A stretch of DNA of 64,000 bases, from contig NZ_WTYP01000002.1 in NCBI RefSeq assembly GCF_009828095.1, positions 439,001-503,000 of the forward strand, written 5' to 3'. This DNA is from Pontixanthobacter luteolus. GTDB taxonomy: Bacteria; Pseudomonadota; Alphaproteobacteria; Sphingomonadales; Sphingomonadaceae. Below are positions 17,880 to 26,574 of the stretch, one piece after another; the stretch's first letter is position 1; every line of letters starts with the position of its first letter. Both the position numbers and the translations under genes were made by a program. Below the pieces are notes generated by a model. It worked only from the letters and a program-made list of their open reading frames with translations, searched no databases and was not told the origin of the DNA.

Positions 17880-18407
17880 TCAAGCCGCTTCTTTCTCGAT
17901 AAACTCCGGATAGAAGCTCGGGCGTGCATCGCTCCAACCGGGCGCGGTCGCGGCGGCTTCGCTCAGGGATTGGAGCAACATCTTGCGGCGTTCGGGCCGG
18001 ATTTGCGGCAGGGCAGCGGCGGCGCAGAACGCTGACGGCAGCCAAGGGCGCGACTCTGCACCCAGCAGGCGTTCGTAGAGAAAGCGGAAGGCGGAAAAGC
18101 ACCCCAGCCGTTCCTGCGCCAGATCGAATGCGGCAACGCGGGTCAACTTGCCGATGAACCCTTCGATGCTTTCAAAACCGGTTTCGCAAGGGACAGTGTC
18201 GCGCAAAATCTTGAGTTCCTGATATGCGACATACTGGCTGCGGATGGCCGCATTTTCCACCGCATCGCGCGCCCACAGCTTGAACGCATCCTGCCGGCCC
18301 AGCCCGATATCTAGGCTGCGCCGTATATAGCGCTGCTCTGCCGCGTCGAAGCCCGCAAATTCGCGCATTTCTGCGATGGTGAGCGATGCAGTAGTGGTGG
18401 TTGCCAT
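17880..18407 (-). CDS. conserved hypothetical protein
   Basis: 175 residues, helical, with no signal peptide. Composition and codon use match the core genome. Recognisable segments are AEMREFAGFDAAEQRYIRRSLDIGLGRQDAFKLWARDAVENA at the N-terminus and a C-terminal PEFIEKEAA. A strong ribosome site (GAGGGG) precedes the ATG. It lies just downstream of thiSG on the same strand but 96 bases away. I cannot assign a function. Confidence 0.7.
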   Translation of the reverse strand: MATTTTASLTIAEMREFAGFDAAEQRYIRRSLDIGLGRQDAFKLWARDAVENAAIRSQYVAYQELKILRDTVPCETGFESIEGFIGKLTRVAAFDLAQERLGCFSAFRFLYERLLGAESRPWLPSAFCAAAALPQIRPERRKMLLQSLSEAAATAPGWSDARPSFYPEFIEKEAA

Positions 18408-18503
18408 GATCGTGCCCCTCTGTGTTCGAGGATCACAATCACCCAGTATGGTTAATTAATGGTTAGGCCTGAATTGCGGTCACATCCGCAGCGGACAATC
18501 GGG

Positions 18504-19496
18504 TCAGATCAGACCTGCGAGCGGAGAGCTGGGATCGGCATATTTGCGGGTTCCCATGCGGCCGGAAAGGTAGGCGTGACGCCCAGCTTCCACCGCCAGC
18601 TTCATCGCGTGCGCCATCCGGATCGGATCCTTCGCCTCTGCAATCGCGGTATTCATGAGCACGCCGTCGCAGCCCAGTTCCATCGCAACCGCTGCGTCGG
18701 ATGCCGTACCAACCCCGGCGTCGACCAGCACCGGCACGCTTGCGCCTTCCACGATCAGGCGGATCGTGACGCGGTTCTGGATGCCGAGGCCGGAACCGAT
18801 GGGTGCGCCCAGCGGCATGACCGCAACCGCGCCGGCTTCTTCCAGCTGCTTCGCCGCGATCGGATCGTCGACGCAGTAAACCATCGGCTTGAAACCTTCA
18901 TTGGCCAGCACTTCGGTGGCTTTGAGCGTTTCACGCATATCGGGGTAGAGAGTGCGCGCCTCGCCGAGCACTTCCAGCTTCACAAGGTCCCAGCCGCCGG
19001 CCTCGCGCGCCAACCGCAAGGTGCGGATCGCGTCTTCGGCGGTGAAGCACCCAGCGGTGTTGGGCAGGTAAACGGTTTCCTTCGGGTCGATGTAATCGGT
19101 CAGCATTGGAGCCTTGGGGTCCGAAACATTCACCCGGCGCACGGCCACGGTCACGATCTCTGCGCCCGACGCCTTGAGCGCGGCAGCGTTCTGTTCGAAA
19201 TCCTTGTATTTGCCGGTGCCAACGATCAGCCGCGATTTGAACGTATGGCCAGCGACTTCCCACGTATCATCGCCATCATCCAGGTGATCGCCGCCGCCCA
19301 CGAAATGGACGATTTCCAGTTGATCGCCATCAGCCAGTGCAACATCGGCGAGAGTGGAACGGGGCGCTATGTCGCCGTTGCGCTCCACCGCGACCTTTGC
19401 CGGGTCAAGGTTCAGTTCGCGAACGAGATCGGCGATTGTCGATGCGGTGGTCTGCCGGCTTTCGCCGTTTACGGTCAGGGATTTTGTCTGGCTCAT
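18504..19496 (-). CDS. thiSG: ThiS-ThiG fusion: sulfur carrier joined to thiazole synthase
   Basis: 330 residues. Residues 1-69 form a ThiS-like ubiquitin-fold domain ending in HFVGGG; residues 75-330 form ThiG, which makes the thiazole phosphate of thiamine. The ThiG Schiff-base lysine is in [12 protein letters not shown]. The start is the ATG at 19496, which begins the ThiS domain; an in-frame start at 19547 would only add residues that overlap the MerC gene. A separate ThiS is activated through a C-terminal Gly-Gly thiocarboxylate; here the Gly-Gly is internal, so either cleavage after it or a different sulfur route is needed. Such ThiSG fusions are known in alphaproteobacteria. Confidence 0.92.
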   Translation of the reverse strand: MSQTKSLTVNGESRQTTASTIADLVRELNLDPAKVAVERNGDIAPRSTLADVALADGDQLEIVHFVGGGDHLDDGDDTWEVAGHTFKSRLIVGTGKYKDFEQNAAALKASGAEIVTVAVRRVNVSDPKAPMLTDYIDPKETVYLPNTAGCFTAEDAIRTLRLAREAGGWDLVKLEVLGEARTLYPDMRETLKATEVLANEGFKPMVYCVDDPIAAKQLEEAGAVAVMPLGAPIGSGLGIQNRVTIRLIVEGASVPVLVDAGVGTASDAAVAMELGCDGVLMNTAIAEAKDPIRMAHAMKLAVEAGRHAYLSGRMGTRKYADPSSPLAGLI

Positions 19497-19512
19497 GTTG
19501 GCCAGATAGCGT

Positions 19513-19884
19513 TCAATGCGCAGCGCGCAAGTTGAGTATGTGGCCAATCGACACCAGCGTGACGCCGATAATCGTCAACACCACTTCATGCACGCCGTGC
19601 GGTACGGCCAATGCGCCGCCCATGAATGTCAGCCCCATCATCGCGATGACAAAGGGCGCTGCACGGCGATGCTGCAAAGCGCCCCAGCCGATCGCAACCG
19701 CCGCGATGATCAGCGCAATGGCCAGTCCGATCCGGTGAATAACCGGCGCGAGCAAGAATTCACCGCCGATGCCAAGGGCGGAAACGATCAGGATGCTGAG
19801 CAGACAATGCGCCGCGCACAGTCCCGAAAGGACCACACCGGCGCGATCAAGTCGCGCGCGAATCGATGAAAGTGCGCGTGTCAT
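19513..19884 (-). CDS. MerC-domain inner-membrane protein
   Basis: 123 residues with four predicted membrane helices and the CAAHC motif in helix 1 ([16 protein letters not shown]) that is typical of MerC-like metal transport proteins. The frame is open upstream to 20052, but the ATG at 19884 begins the family-like sequence; the longer form would run into the divergent ctaA start. Ends 16 bases before thiSG, so both are probably one transcript. The metal is unknown; an imperfect dyad (19898-19914) just upstream recalls Zur sites, which would point to zinc. Confidence 0.75.
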   Translation of the reverse strand: MTRALSSIRARLDRAGVVLSGLCAAHCLLSILIVSALGIGGEFLLAPVIHRIGLAIALIIAAVAIGWGALQHRRAAPFVIAMMGLTFMGGALAVPHGVHEVVLTIIGVTLVSIGHILNLRAAH

Positions 19885-19897
19885 GTGCAGCCTACTT

Positions 19898-19914
19898 ATG
19901 TAACGATGTATCAT
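19898..19914 (-). promoter_or_regulatory. weak dyad upstream of MerC-like gene, possible Zur site
   Basis: ATGTAAC (19898-19904), GAT, GTATCAT (19908-19914): five of seven positions are complementary. The centre is 22 bases upstream of the MerC ATG. The shape resembles Zur boxes of related bacteria, but the match is only partial. Confidence 0.25.
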
Positions 19915-20000
19915 TCTGCAAGTGGGCATTGCTGCGAATCGCAAGATTGATTGCATGAAATCGACTTGCGAAACCGGCGGTGCGACAGCATTGGGGCAGC

Positions 20001-21062
20001 ATGGAACGAGAAATCGACACGCAAACCTCACCGGAAACGGCCGGGCCTGCACACGGAAATCCGGCGGCGCTGGCGCGGTGGCTGCTGGCGGTTGCAGCAG
20101 TGATCGTCGTGATGGTGATCGTAGGGGGCATCACCCGGCTGACCGAATCCGGTCTTTCGATTACCGAATGGAAGCCTGTGACCGGTGCGATCCCGCCTTT
20201 GAACGAGGCCCAGTGGCAGGCCGAATTCGACGCATACAAGCAGATCGGTGAATACCAGCAGGTCAGCGGCCCGGCGGGCATGACGCTAGCCGATTACAAG
20301 TTCATCTATTTCTGGGAATGGTTCCACCGTTTGCTGGGGCGCTTCATTGGGCTGATCTACGCCCTGCCGCTTGCCTGGTACTGGGTCCGCGGCGCAATTC
20401 CCGCTGGTTACAAGCCGCGATTGCTGGCGCTGCTGGCGCTGGGCGCGCTTCAGGGCACATTCGGATGGTACATGGTGCGTTCCGGCCTGTCGGCGGAGAT
20501 GACCGATGTGAGCCATTTCTGGCTTTCGATTCACCTATTGACTGCCTTGTTTACTTTGGCCGGGCTGATCTGGACCGCGCTTGACCTGCGCAGGCTGGCA
20601 CAGATACCCGGTGCACGGCCGGCTCGGTTTACCGGGCTAGCACTGATTGTCAGCTTGATCCTGTTTATCCAGCTGCTGCTGGGCGCATGGGTCGCTGGTC
20701 TGAATGCAGGGCTGGCATCGGATAGCTGGCCGCTGATGCAAGGCCGGATCATCCCGGAATTCGACCAGAGCAAAGGGCTGTTCTGGGCGGCGACGCACGA
20801 TCCCTATTTGCTGCATTTCCTGCATCGCTGGTGGGCTTGGATCGCGGTCGCGGCGCTGATCGTGCTGGCCCGCAGGGTTCGCGCGTTCGACCGGCGCGCA
20901 TCGATCGCAATCCATTCTGCGTTTGGCACGCAGATTATCCTCGGCATCGCAACGGTATGGACCGGGGTTGCCCTGTGGGTGGCGGTTGCCCATCAGGGCG
21001 TCGGCGCCTTGCTGGTGGCGGCAACAGCCTGGGGCGCGCATCTGATCGGGCGCAAGGCGTAG
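20001..21062 (+). CDS. ctaA: heme A synthase (COX15/CtaA)
   Basis: 353 residues with about eight membrane helices. It oxidises heme O to heme A for cytochrome c oxidase. Conserved features are GGITRLTESGLSITEWKPVTGAIPPL near residue 35-60, the EWFHRLLGR His motif near 107, HFWLSIHLL near 176 and LHFLHRWWAW near 273, giving the expected heme-binding histidines. The start is the ATG at 20001; a GTG at 19980 in frame is possible. Divergent from the MerC-thiSG pair. Confidence 0.94.
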   Translation: MEREIDTQTSPETAGPAHGNPAALARWLLAVAAVIVVMVIVGGITRLTESGLSITEWKPVTGAIPPLNEAQWQAEFDAYKQIGEYQQVSGPAGMTLADYKFIYFWEWFHRLLGRFIGLIYALPLAWYWVRGAIPAGYKPRLLALLALGALQGTFGWYMVRSGLSAEMTDVSHFWLSIHLLTALFTLAGLIWTALDLRRLAQIPGARPARFTGLALIVSLILFIQLLLGAWVAGLNAGLASDSWPLMQGRIIPEFDQSKGLFWAATHDPYLLHFLHRWWAWIAVAALIVLARRVRAFDRRASIAIHSAFGTQIILGIATVWTGVALWVAVAHQGVGALLVAATAWGAHLIGRKA

Positions 21063-21071
21063 GGCCGGACC

Positions 21072-21389
21072 ATGACCGCGCTGATCTGGTCTCCCTTCGC
21101 CAACAAGGAACAGGCCGGAGATGCGGCCACCACCTTGCTGCGGGAAAATCTGATCGGCTGCGCGAACATGATGCCCATCGATTCCGTGTTCCAGTGGCAA
21201 GGTGAAATCGAACAAGGGCAGGAATGCGGGGCGCTGTTCAAGACCAGCGCCGATCTGCTGGATCAGGCGGTTTGCCGACTGGAAGAAATCCACCCTTATG
21301 AAACGCCCGCCATCGCCGGCTGGAAATGCGACAGCGCAGCAGCTGCGACAGCTGCATGGCTCGGGTCCATCGGCCAGCCAGGCGAATAG
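21072..21389 (+). CDS. cutA: CutA, divalent-cation tolerance protein
   Basis: 105 residues, usual for the trimeric CutA1 family. Motifs are ENLIGCANMMPIDSVFQWQGEIEQ near residues 25-48 and EIHPYETPAI near 71-80. The protein has been linked to copper tolerance in E. coli, but its biochemical role is not settled. It starts 9 bases after ctaA and the two may form an operon, which fits copper handling near cytochrome oxidase assembly. Confidence 0.92.
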   Translation: MTALIWSPFANKEQAGDAATTLLRENLIGCANMMPIDSVFQWQGEIEQGQECGALFKTSADLLDQAVCRLEEIHPYETPAIAGWKCDSAAAATAAWLGSIGQPGE

Positions 21390-21593
21390 TGTGCGATCTT
21401 TGCGGCAATCTGGCCCTGTGATAACCCGGCTCAAAAGTATGGCGGTATTATTTTACCTCCGCTGTGAGGCGCGGATTTGCTTGACTTCTAGCACGTAAAC
21501 GAACAAATCGCGCGTTCTTCGCGACCTCCCGCATGTGGATTCGCGGGCAGGCGCTGCGAATTGCAGCTCACAGATTTAGGAACGGAAAAGCCC

Positions 21594-22073
21594 ATGAAGG
21601 CTCTCAGCAAAGTCACCCGGTCGGTAAAACCGGCCGAGGTAGAAAAGAAATGGCACATCATCGACGCCGACGGCCTGGTCGTTGGCCGTCTTGCTGCCAT
21701 CGTCGCCAACCTCCTGCGCGGCAAGCACAAGCCCATCTACACACCCCACGTCGATTGCGGTGACCACGTCATCATCATCAACGCTGGCAAGGTGAAGTTC
21801 ACCGGCAACAAGATGACCGGCAAGATCTATTACAAGCACACCGGCCACCCCGGCGGCATCAAGGAAACGACCCCGGCCAAGGTGCTGGAAGGCCGCTTCC
21901 CTGAGCGCGTGCTTGAGAAGGCAATTCAGCGCATGATCCCGCGCGGCCCGCTTGGCCGTGACCAGATGCGTGCCCTGCACCTCTATGCCGGCACCGAGCA
22001 CCCGCATGACGGCCAGAAGCCTGAAGTGCTCGACGTTGCCTCGATGAACCGCAAGAACAAGGCTTCCGCATAA
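21594..22073 (+). CDS. rplM: 50S ribosomal protein L13
   Basis: 159 residues. Diagnostic segments are [37 protein letters not shown] and the C-terminal [20 protein letters not shown]. The ATG at 21594 follows an AGGAACGG ribosome site; an in-frame start 33 bases upstream would add residues not seen in L13. The stop overlaps the rpsI ATG (TAATG), the usual rplM-rpsI operon. The 204 bases before the gene hold a TTGACT at 21481-21486 but no convincing -10 at the right distance. Confidence 0.98.
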   Translation: MKALSKVTRSVKPAEVEKKWHIIDADGLVVGRLAAIVANLLRGKHKPIYTPHVDCGDHVIIINAGKVKFTGNKMTGKIYYKHTGHPGGIKETTPAKVLEGRFPERVLEKAIQRMIPRGPLGRDQMRALHLYAGTEHPHDGQKPEVLDVASMNRKNKASA

Positions 22074-22597
22074 TGGCTGACGAAAAGAACACCGTCTCCG
22101 ATCTCGCCGATCTGAAAGACATCGCTGCTGACGCACCTGCTGCGGACGCTTCCACCGCTGAAAACGTGGTTGTCGAAACCATGCCGCTTCGCGAGCAGGA
22201 AATCGACGATCAGGGCCGCGCCTATGCAACCGGCCGCCGTAAAGACGCGACCGCTCGTGTCTGGCTGAAGCCCGGCACCGGCAAGATCACCGTCAACGGC
22301 AAGGACCAGGAAGTGTATTTCGCACGTCCGACCCTGCGCCTGGTGATCAACCAGCCTTTCACCATCACCGAGCGTGAAGGCCAGTACGACATCATCGCAA
22401 CCGTTCGCGGCGGCGGGCTTTCGGGCCAGGCCGGTGCGGTTAAGCACGGTATCAGCCAGGCGCTGACCCGTTACGAGCCGGCACTGCGCAGCACGGTCAA
22501 GGCCGCTGGCTTCCTGACCCGCGACAGCCGTGTCGTCGAACGTAAGAAATACGGTAAGGCCAAGGCCCGTCGTAGCTTCCAGTTCTCGAAGCGCTAA
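22073..22597 (+). CDS. rpsI: 30S ribosomal protein S9 with N-terminal extension
   Basis: 174 residues. The C-terminal 130 are canonical S9 ([26 protein letters not shown]..., ending in RRSFQFSKR, the basic tail that reaches the P site). About 45 acidic N-terminal residues precede it; extensions of this kind are common in S9 of alphaproteobacteria. Co-transcribed with rplM and followed by a strong terminator (22641-22669). Confidence 0.98.
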   Translation: MADEKNTVSDLADLKDIAADAPAADASTAENVVVETMPLREQEIDDQGRAYATGRRKDATARVWLKPGTGKITVNGKDQEVYFARPTLRLVINQPFTITEREGQYDIIATVRGGGLSGQAGAVKHGISQALTRYEPALRSTVKAAGFLTRDSRVVERKKYGKAKARRSFQFSKR

Positions 22598-22640
22598 AAC
22601 TTACGCACTTCGCCGAACTATTACGGCACCAAATCACAAG

Positions 22641-22669
22641 AGGCGGCCTGGAAACGGGCCGCCTTTTTT
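22641..22669 (+). terminator. intrinsic terminator of the rplM-rpsI operon
   Basis: Stem AGGCGGCC/GGCCGCCT (22641-22648 with 22657-22664), 8-base loop, followed by TTTTTT (22664-22669). Confidence 0.9.
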
Positions 22670-22726
22670 GTGCGCCGCGCCCTTGGTCCACGCCCGCCTT
22701 GGCGTGCGACCAAGCATTCAATCGTT

Positions 22727-23476
22727 TCAATCGGCTGAGTAGACCCGCTGCTCTATTGCCAGACCTGTGTCAGGGGCAAAACTGATGACATTATAGCCCG
22801 GCTCTGCGCCTCGCAGGCGGGTCGACAATGTACCGGCACCGATCATACGCACCGGATGATTTCCAGAAGCACGCTCCATATCGAATGGCACGTGCACGTG
22901 ACCGGTAAGGATCGCATTCACACCTGCCTGCGAAAGCGCGGCAAAGGCATCGTCGCCGCCGATAGTCGGATTTTTGCGCTCGTCAGGTCCTGGCAGCAGC
23001 GGATGATGCGCTGTCAAGATTTTGAACCGCGGATCGCCGCGCAGTCTTTCAAGCTCCGCCAGGGTGGCTGCCAAAGCATCCTTGGTCACGAAGCCGTCGG
23101 ACCACGGCCATCGCGGCTGCGCGCGTACGGTGGTCTTCAGCGAAACCAGAACCAGATGCTCCAGCTCCAGCACGCCGCCAATCGCGTCGCGCAAGGCGCC
23201 GTATCGTTTGTAGGGCTGCGTGAAACGCTCCCACAGGTTGAAATACGGCATGTCGTGGTTGCCGGGTTCGATGACGACCGGCGTGCCTAGCGAACGGAAG
23301 AAATTGCGAACTTCTGCAAACTGGCGGTGAGTGGCGCGCTGCGTCAAATCGCCTGTGCAGATCACCGCATCGGGCTTTTCTTCAGCCACCGCACCGGAGA
23401 ACCACTGGATTGCGGCTTTGTGCTCAACACCGAAATGGAGATCGCTGACGTGAAATAATCGGTGCGGCTTAATCAT
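22727..23476 (-). CDS. metallophosphoesterase (calcineurin-like)
   Basis: 249 residues with the complete metallophosphoesterase signature: HVSDLHFG (residue 8), CTGDLTQ (41), GNHD (72), TAHHPLLPG (158) and TGHVHVPF (196). These bind the two metal ions. The substrate is unknown; the compact form with these motifs resembles cyclic-nucleotide phosphodiesterase (CpdA-like) or related enzymes. The ATG at 23476 starts the domain; the frame upstream of it has no family resemblance. Confidence 0.9.
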   Translation of the reverse strand: MIKPHRLFHVSDLHFGVEHKAAIQWFSGAVAEEKPDAVICTGDLTQRATHRQFAEVRNFFRSLGTPVVIEPGNHDMPYFNLWERFTQPYKRYGALRDAIGGVLELEHLVLVSLKTTVRAQPRWPWSDGFVTKDALAATLAELERLRGDPRFKILTAHHPLLPGPDERKNPTIGGDDAFAALSQAGVNAILTGHVHVPFDMERASGNHPVRMIGAGTLSTRLRGAEPGYNVISFAPDTGLAIEQRVYSAD

Positions 23477-23529
23477 GGGGTGTCGCAAACAGTGTTTTGA
23501 AGCTGGTGCAAGCGATATTTGATCGCCGC

Positions 23530-23817
23530 CTAGACCCGCCCGCTCAGGATAAGCCAGGCAGAGACACCGTTCAGCCCGGAATACAGGAAATAGGCCCAAG
23601 CAATATTGCCCCAGCCATTGCCGGCCAGCAGCATGGCCGCAAGCAGGACCATGAACTCAATCGCTAGCGAAACCTGCCGTCCGCGCCTTGAACGCAGCCA
23701 GGGAACCTCGCGGACCAGCGAATTGCGACTCTCGATCGTCGCCTTGTGAAGTGCGAAATTCCCGATGCCGAGAACGAAGATGACGAAAACGGCCATATTG
23801 CAATTGTGCGAAATCAT
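23530..23817 (-). CDS. small membrane protein, hypothetical
   Basis: 95 residues with three hydrophobic segments (FVIFVLGIGNFALHKA, LAIEFMVLLAAMLLAG, AYFLYSGLNGVSAWLIL). No recognised family. A second ATG at 23796 could be the real start. It lies 53 bases upstream of the metallophosphoesterase gene on the same strand. Confidence 0.6.
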   Translation of the reverse strand: MISHNCNMAVFVIFVLGIGNFALHKATIESRNSLVREVPWLRSRRGRQVSLAIEFMVLLAAMLLAGNGWGNIAWAYFLYSGLNGVSAWLILSGRV

Positions 23818-24003
23818 TCGTCGGCGCGCAAGAGTTGTTCGTCAGCCACTTCGCGCGATCGGTCCGGACGGCGATACCTCCGTCGAAGTTTCGGCTGCCA
23901 TTATCGACCCTTTGCTGAACCGGGCGAAAGTCTGGCCTATTCCAACAATTGCGAAGTGCCTTTCACCCCCCTTTTTCGGAAGGCCCGCAACGGAGGAAAT
24001 ATT

Positions 24004-24297
24004 ATGAAACGCCCCCTTATTGCCCTTGCCGCAATCACCACCATGGCCGCAGCCGCCCCTGCGTTTGCAGAAGAAATCCAGGTCAACCACCATGATCTCA
24101 ACCTGACGACAATCGAAGGCCAGCAGACCCTCGACCGCCGTGTCGACCGCGCTGCCAAACGCGTCTGCGGCTATAACGAACTTCGCTCCGGCAGCCGGTT
24201 CGTAACGCCGTCCATGCGCAGCTGCCTCGCCAAGGCGAAGGCCGGCGCCAACAGTCAGGTCGCCGCAATCGTCGATGACAAGCGGCTCGGCGGCTGA
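24004..24297 (+). CDS. UrcA-family exported protein
   Basis: 97 residues: signal peptide (cleavage probably after PAFA, residue 22), then a UrcA-type domain with DLNLTTIEGQQTLDRRVDRAAKRVCG and a second Cys in RSCLAKA. Such small secreted proteins are frequent in sphingomonads and their function is unknown. Strong ribosome site (GGAGG) 9 bases before the ATG. Followed by two hairpins (24318-24391). Confidence 0.88.
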   Translation: MKRPLIALAAITTMAAAAPAFAEEIQVNHHDLNLTTIEGQQTLDRRVDRAAKRVCGYNELRSGSRFVTPSMRSCLAKAKAGANSQVAAIVDDKRLGG

Positions 24298-24317
24298 ACT
24301 ATCCCATCAGCTGAGCC

Positions 24318-24391
24318 AGCCCCGCACACCCCTGATACGGTGCGGGGCTCGGGCCCGGGCCGGTCCAGTCCCCCGGCTCGGGCCTTCTTTT
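24318..24391 (+). terminator. tandem hairpins after the UrcA gene
   Basis: First a perfect 10-bp stem (AGCCCCGCAC, 24318-24327, with GTGCGGGGCT, 24340-24349). Then an 11-bp stem with one mismatch (24353-24363 with 24373-24383), followed by TTCTTTT. The second is the better terminator. Confidence 0.75.
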
Positions 24392-24503
24392 ATGCGAGGG
24401 ATTAGCCAAGTTCTGGCGCATCGCTGCGGACACGGATCTTGGGAAATCTGTTACTCTGAAAGCGTTGGTTTGAAACCGGACAGCTGTTCTTCGGTGAGGG
24501 CGA

Positions 24504-25244
24504 TCAGCGGCCAGCCATCGCCTTGACCTTGGGCAGGTACGTTCTTCCGATACGCAGCGCCTCCCCATCTTCAAGCTCTACCGACCACACGCCCAGCCCG
24601 TCATGGCGCAGCCCTCGAATGGCATCCTTGCGCAGGATCGTGGAACGGTGAATCCGGATGAATTCTGCCGGATCCAACCTTTTCTCCAGGCCGGCAATGG
24701 TCTGCAGTAACAGGTAGGTGCGATCACCCACATGCAGCCGGACATAGTCCCGCTCTGCATCGATCTGGCTGACCTGGGACACCTCGATACGCAGCAATTC
24801 GCTGCGATGCGGAACCCACAACTCCTCCAGCCACTCGCTGCCTTTCGCGTCGCTTTCGCCGCGGCGTGTCATCGCGCGGTCGATAGCCCGTTCGAGACGA
24901 TCGGTCGCAACGGGCTTGAGAACGTAATCGACTGCATCAAGATCAAACGCCTCGACTGCAAAATGATCATGTGCGGTCACAAAAATTACCGCTGGCCGCG
25001 CGTCCTGCTCAGCCAGTTTCCGGGCAACCGACAGCCCGTCTATCTCCGGCATCGTCATGTCGAGGAGCACCAGATCGGGCTTCAGCGCTTCGATCAGGCG
25101 AAGCGCAGCCGATCCGTCATTTGCGGTGCCGACCACCGACAGATCCTTCAGCTTCGCGCAAATCACCTGCATCCGTTCGACCGCCAGCGGTTCGTCATCA
25201 ACGATCAGTGTGCGTAATGCGGTGTCGGTCTGCTTGTCGGTCAT
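24504..25244 (-). CDS. LytTR-type response regulator
   Basis: 246 residues. An N-terminal receiver domain has the phospho-acceptor Asp in LVLLDMTMPEIDGL (near residue 59) and the conserved Lys in YVLKPV (near 111). A C-terminal LytTR DNA-binding domain runs from about 145 (RDYVRLHVGDRTYLLLQTIAGLEKRLDP, EFIRIHRSTILRKDAI). Overlaps the kinase gene by four bases (ATGA, 25241-25244), so they form a classic kinase-regulator pair. Targets unknown. Confidence 0.93.
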   Translation of the reverse strand: MTDKQTDTALRTLIVDDEPLAVERMQVICAKLKDLSVVGTANDGSAALRLIEALKPDLVLLDMTMPEIDGLSVARKLAEQDARPAVIFVTAHDHFAVEAFDLDAVDYVLKPVATDRLERAIDRAMTRRGESDAKGSEWLEELWVPHRSELLRIEVSQVSQIDAERDYVRLHVGDRTYLLLQTIAGLEKRLDPAEFIRIHRSTILRKDAIRGLRHDGLGVWSVELEDGEALRIGRTYLPKVKAMAGR

Positions 25245-26461
25245 GCGCTCAGCCTCAAGGGGACGCGGATTTCAGTACAATAGCCATCTTCGGTCGGCCC
25301 GGCGGTTATGGTCGCTTCTTTGCCGAACCGCGCCTTCAGACGGTCGCGAACATTGGCGAGGCCGATGCCAAAGCCCTGTTCCGCAATGTCATTCGCGCCG
25401 GGACCATCATCGCTGACAGTGATCGCCAACCGGCCAAAATCTTCGCGCGCAGCGACGCGAATGGTCACCGGCCGGGTTAGCGGAGCGACAGCATATTTGA
25501 CCGAGTTTTCGATCAGCGGCTGCAGGATCATGCCTGGAACGCGCGCCTTGGTAAGTTCATCGGGCAAGTCGATTTGCGTGATCAGGCGATCGGGGAAGCG
25601 AATCGCCTCGATCTCCAGGTAATGCTGCTGCAAGGCGAACTCGTCAGCCAGATCGACATCCGATGTGGTCTCGTCAGCCAGGCTGTGGCGATAGAAATTC
25701 GACAGGGTCTGGATCATTTCCTCTGCCCGGTCAGCCTTGCCGGTCATAACCAGCGCGCTGAGCGAATTAAGCGCGTTGAACAGGAAATGCGGGTTCACCT
25801 GGTAGCGCAGCGAACGCAGCTCTGCTTCTTTCGCCTGCCGTCTGAAGTCCGCCTCGCGCCGCTCGGCAACTTTCGTCTGGGCTACGGCAAGCATCGCAAA
25901 ATAGATCGACGACCATGCCAGCAGCAGGAAATACCGCCCGATGGCGATGTCGACGATCATCCGCCAGCGCTCCCATCCAACCGGCGCTTTGGCTATCAGC
26001 ACCTCCTGCGCGGGCAAATTTTCTTCTATGGAATCGGCTGCATCGCGGTCCTGAGGGACTTCGATGAAGATATTGCCGGCCTCGTCACGGCGTATCCCGA
26101 CCCCGCGTTCCTCGGCCATTTTCTTGGCCATCTGTTCCTGCAGCGGGGCGAAGGCGGACTGGTTCACCTGCGCGATAAGGATCGAGGCGGGGAGCGACAG
26201 GATCAGCGCCGCAGTGATCTTCATCCACAGTGCGCGCGCGTCGAACAATCGCAGGAACAGCCACAGCACAAATGTGATGCCCAGCCCCGCGATCGTCACA
26301 ATCCCCCGGCGGCCCAGCGTTTCATACTGGAAGTCTATCCCGACGATTGTGCCGCGCAGCGTCGTGAGCAGGAAATAGGCTGCCCAAAGGACCACCATCG
26401 AAATCAGGACGGTCTTGAACGGGACGCGCGCTGGCGTCTTGGAGGTTGAATACGTGGCCAT
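25241..26461 (-). CDS. LytS/YehU-type sensor histidine kinase
   Basis: 406 residues. N-terminal membrane segments (VLISMVVLWAAYFLLTTL, IVTIAGLGITFVLWLFLRL, ITAALILSLPASILI and one near residue 180) are followed by a His_kinase domain with the phospho-acceptor His in YQVNPHFLFNALNSLSAL (near residue 237) and a compact ATPase domain with NSVKYAV and DDGPGAND, then GFGIGLANVRDRL. The input signal would be a membrane or periplasmic cue; nothing in the sequence identifies it. First gene of the pair. Confidence 0.93.
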   Translation of the reverse strand: MATYSTSKTPARVPFKTVLISMVVLWAAYFLLTTLRGTIVGIDFQYETLGRRGIVTIAGLGITFVLWLFLRLFDARALWMKITAALILSLPASILIAQVNQSAFAPLQEQMAKKMAEERGVGIRRDEAGNIFIEVPQDRDAADSIEENLPAQEVLIAKAPVGWERWRMIVDIAIGRYFLLLAWSSIYFAMLAVAQTKVAERREADFRRQAKEAELRSLRYQVNPHFLFNALNSLSALVMTGKADRAEEMIQTLSNFYRHSLADETTSDVDLADEFALQQHYLEIEAIRFPDRLITQIDLPDELTKARVPGMILQPLIENSVKYAVAPLTRPVTIRVAAREDFGRLAITVSDDGPGANDIAEQGFGIGLANVRDRLKARFGKEATITAGPTEDGYCTEIRVPLRLSA

Positions 26462-26574
26462 GACTATGACTGTGCTTTAGCGCGCCGCAGGCAAAAGGGG
26501 CCAGCGCCGTCGTCGAGAAAGGGGCGCCTTTCGTCGAGGATCATTGCAGTTCGGCGCGTGCGTATCCACTCAAG

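Noticed and set aside
21481-21509. TTGACT-based promoter before rplM
   Set aside because: No acceptable -10 hexamer 16-18 bases downstream; left as unsupported.
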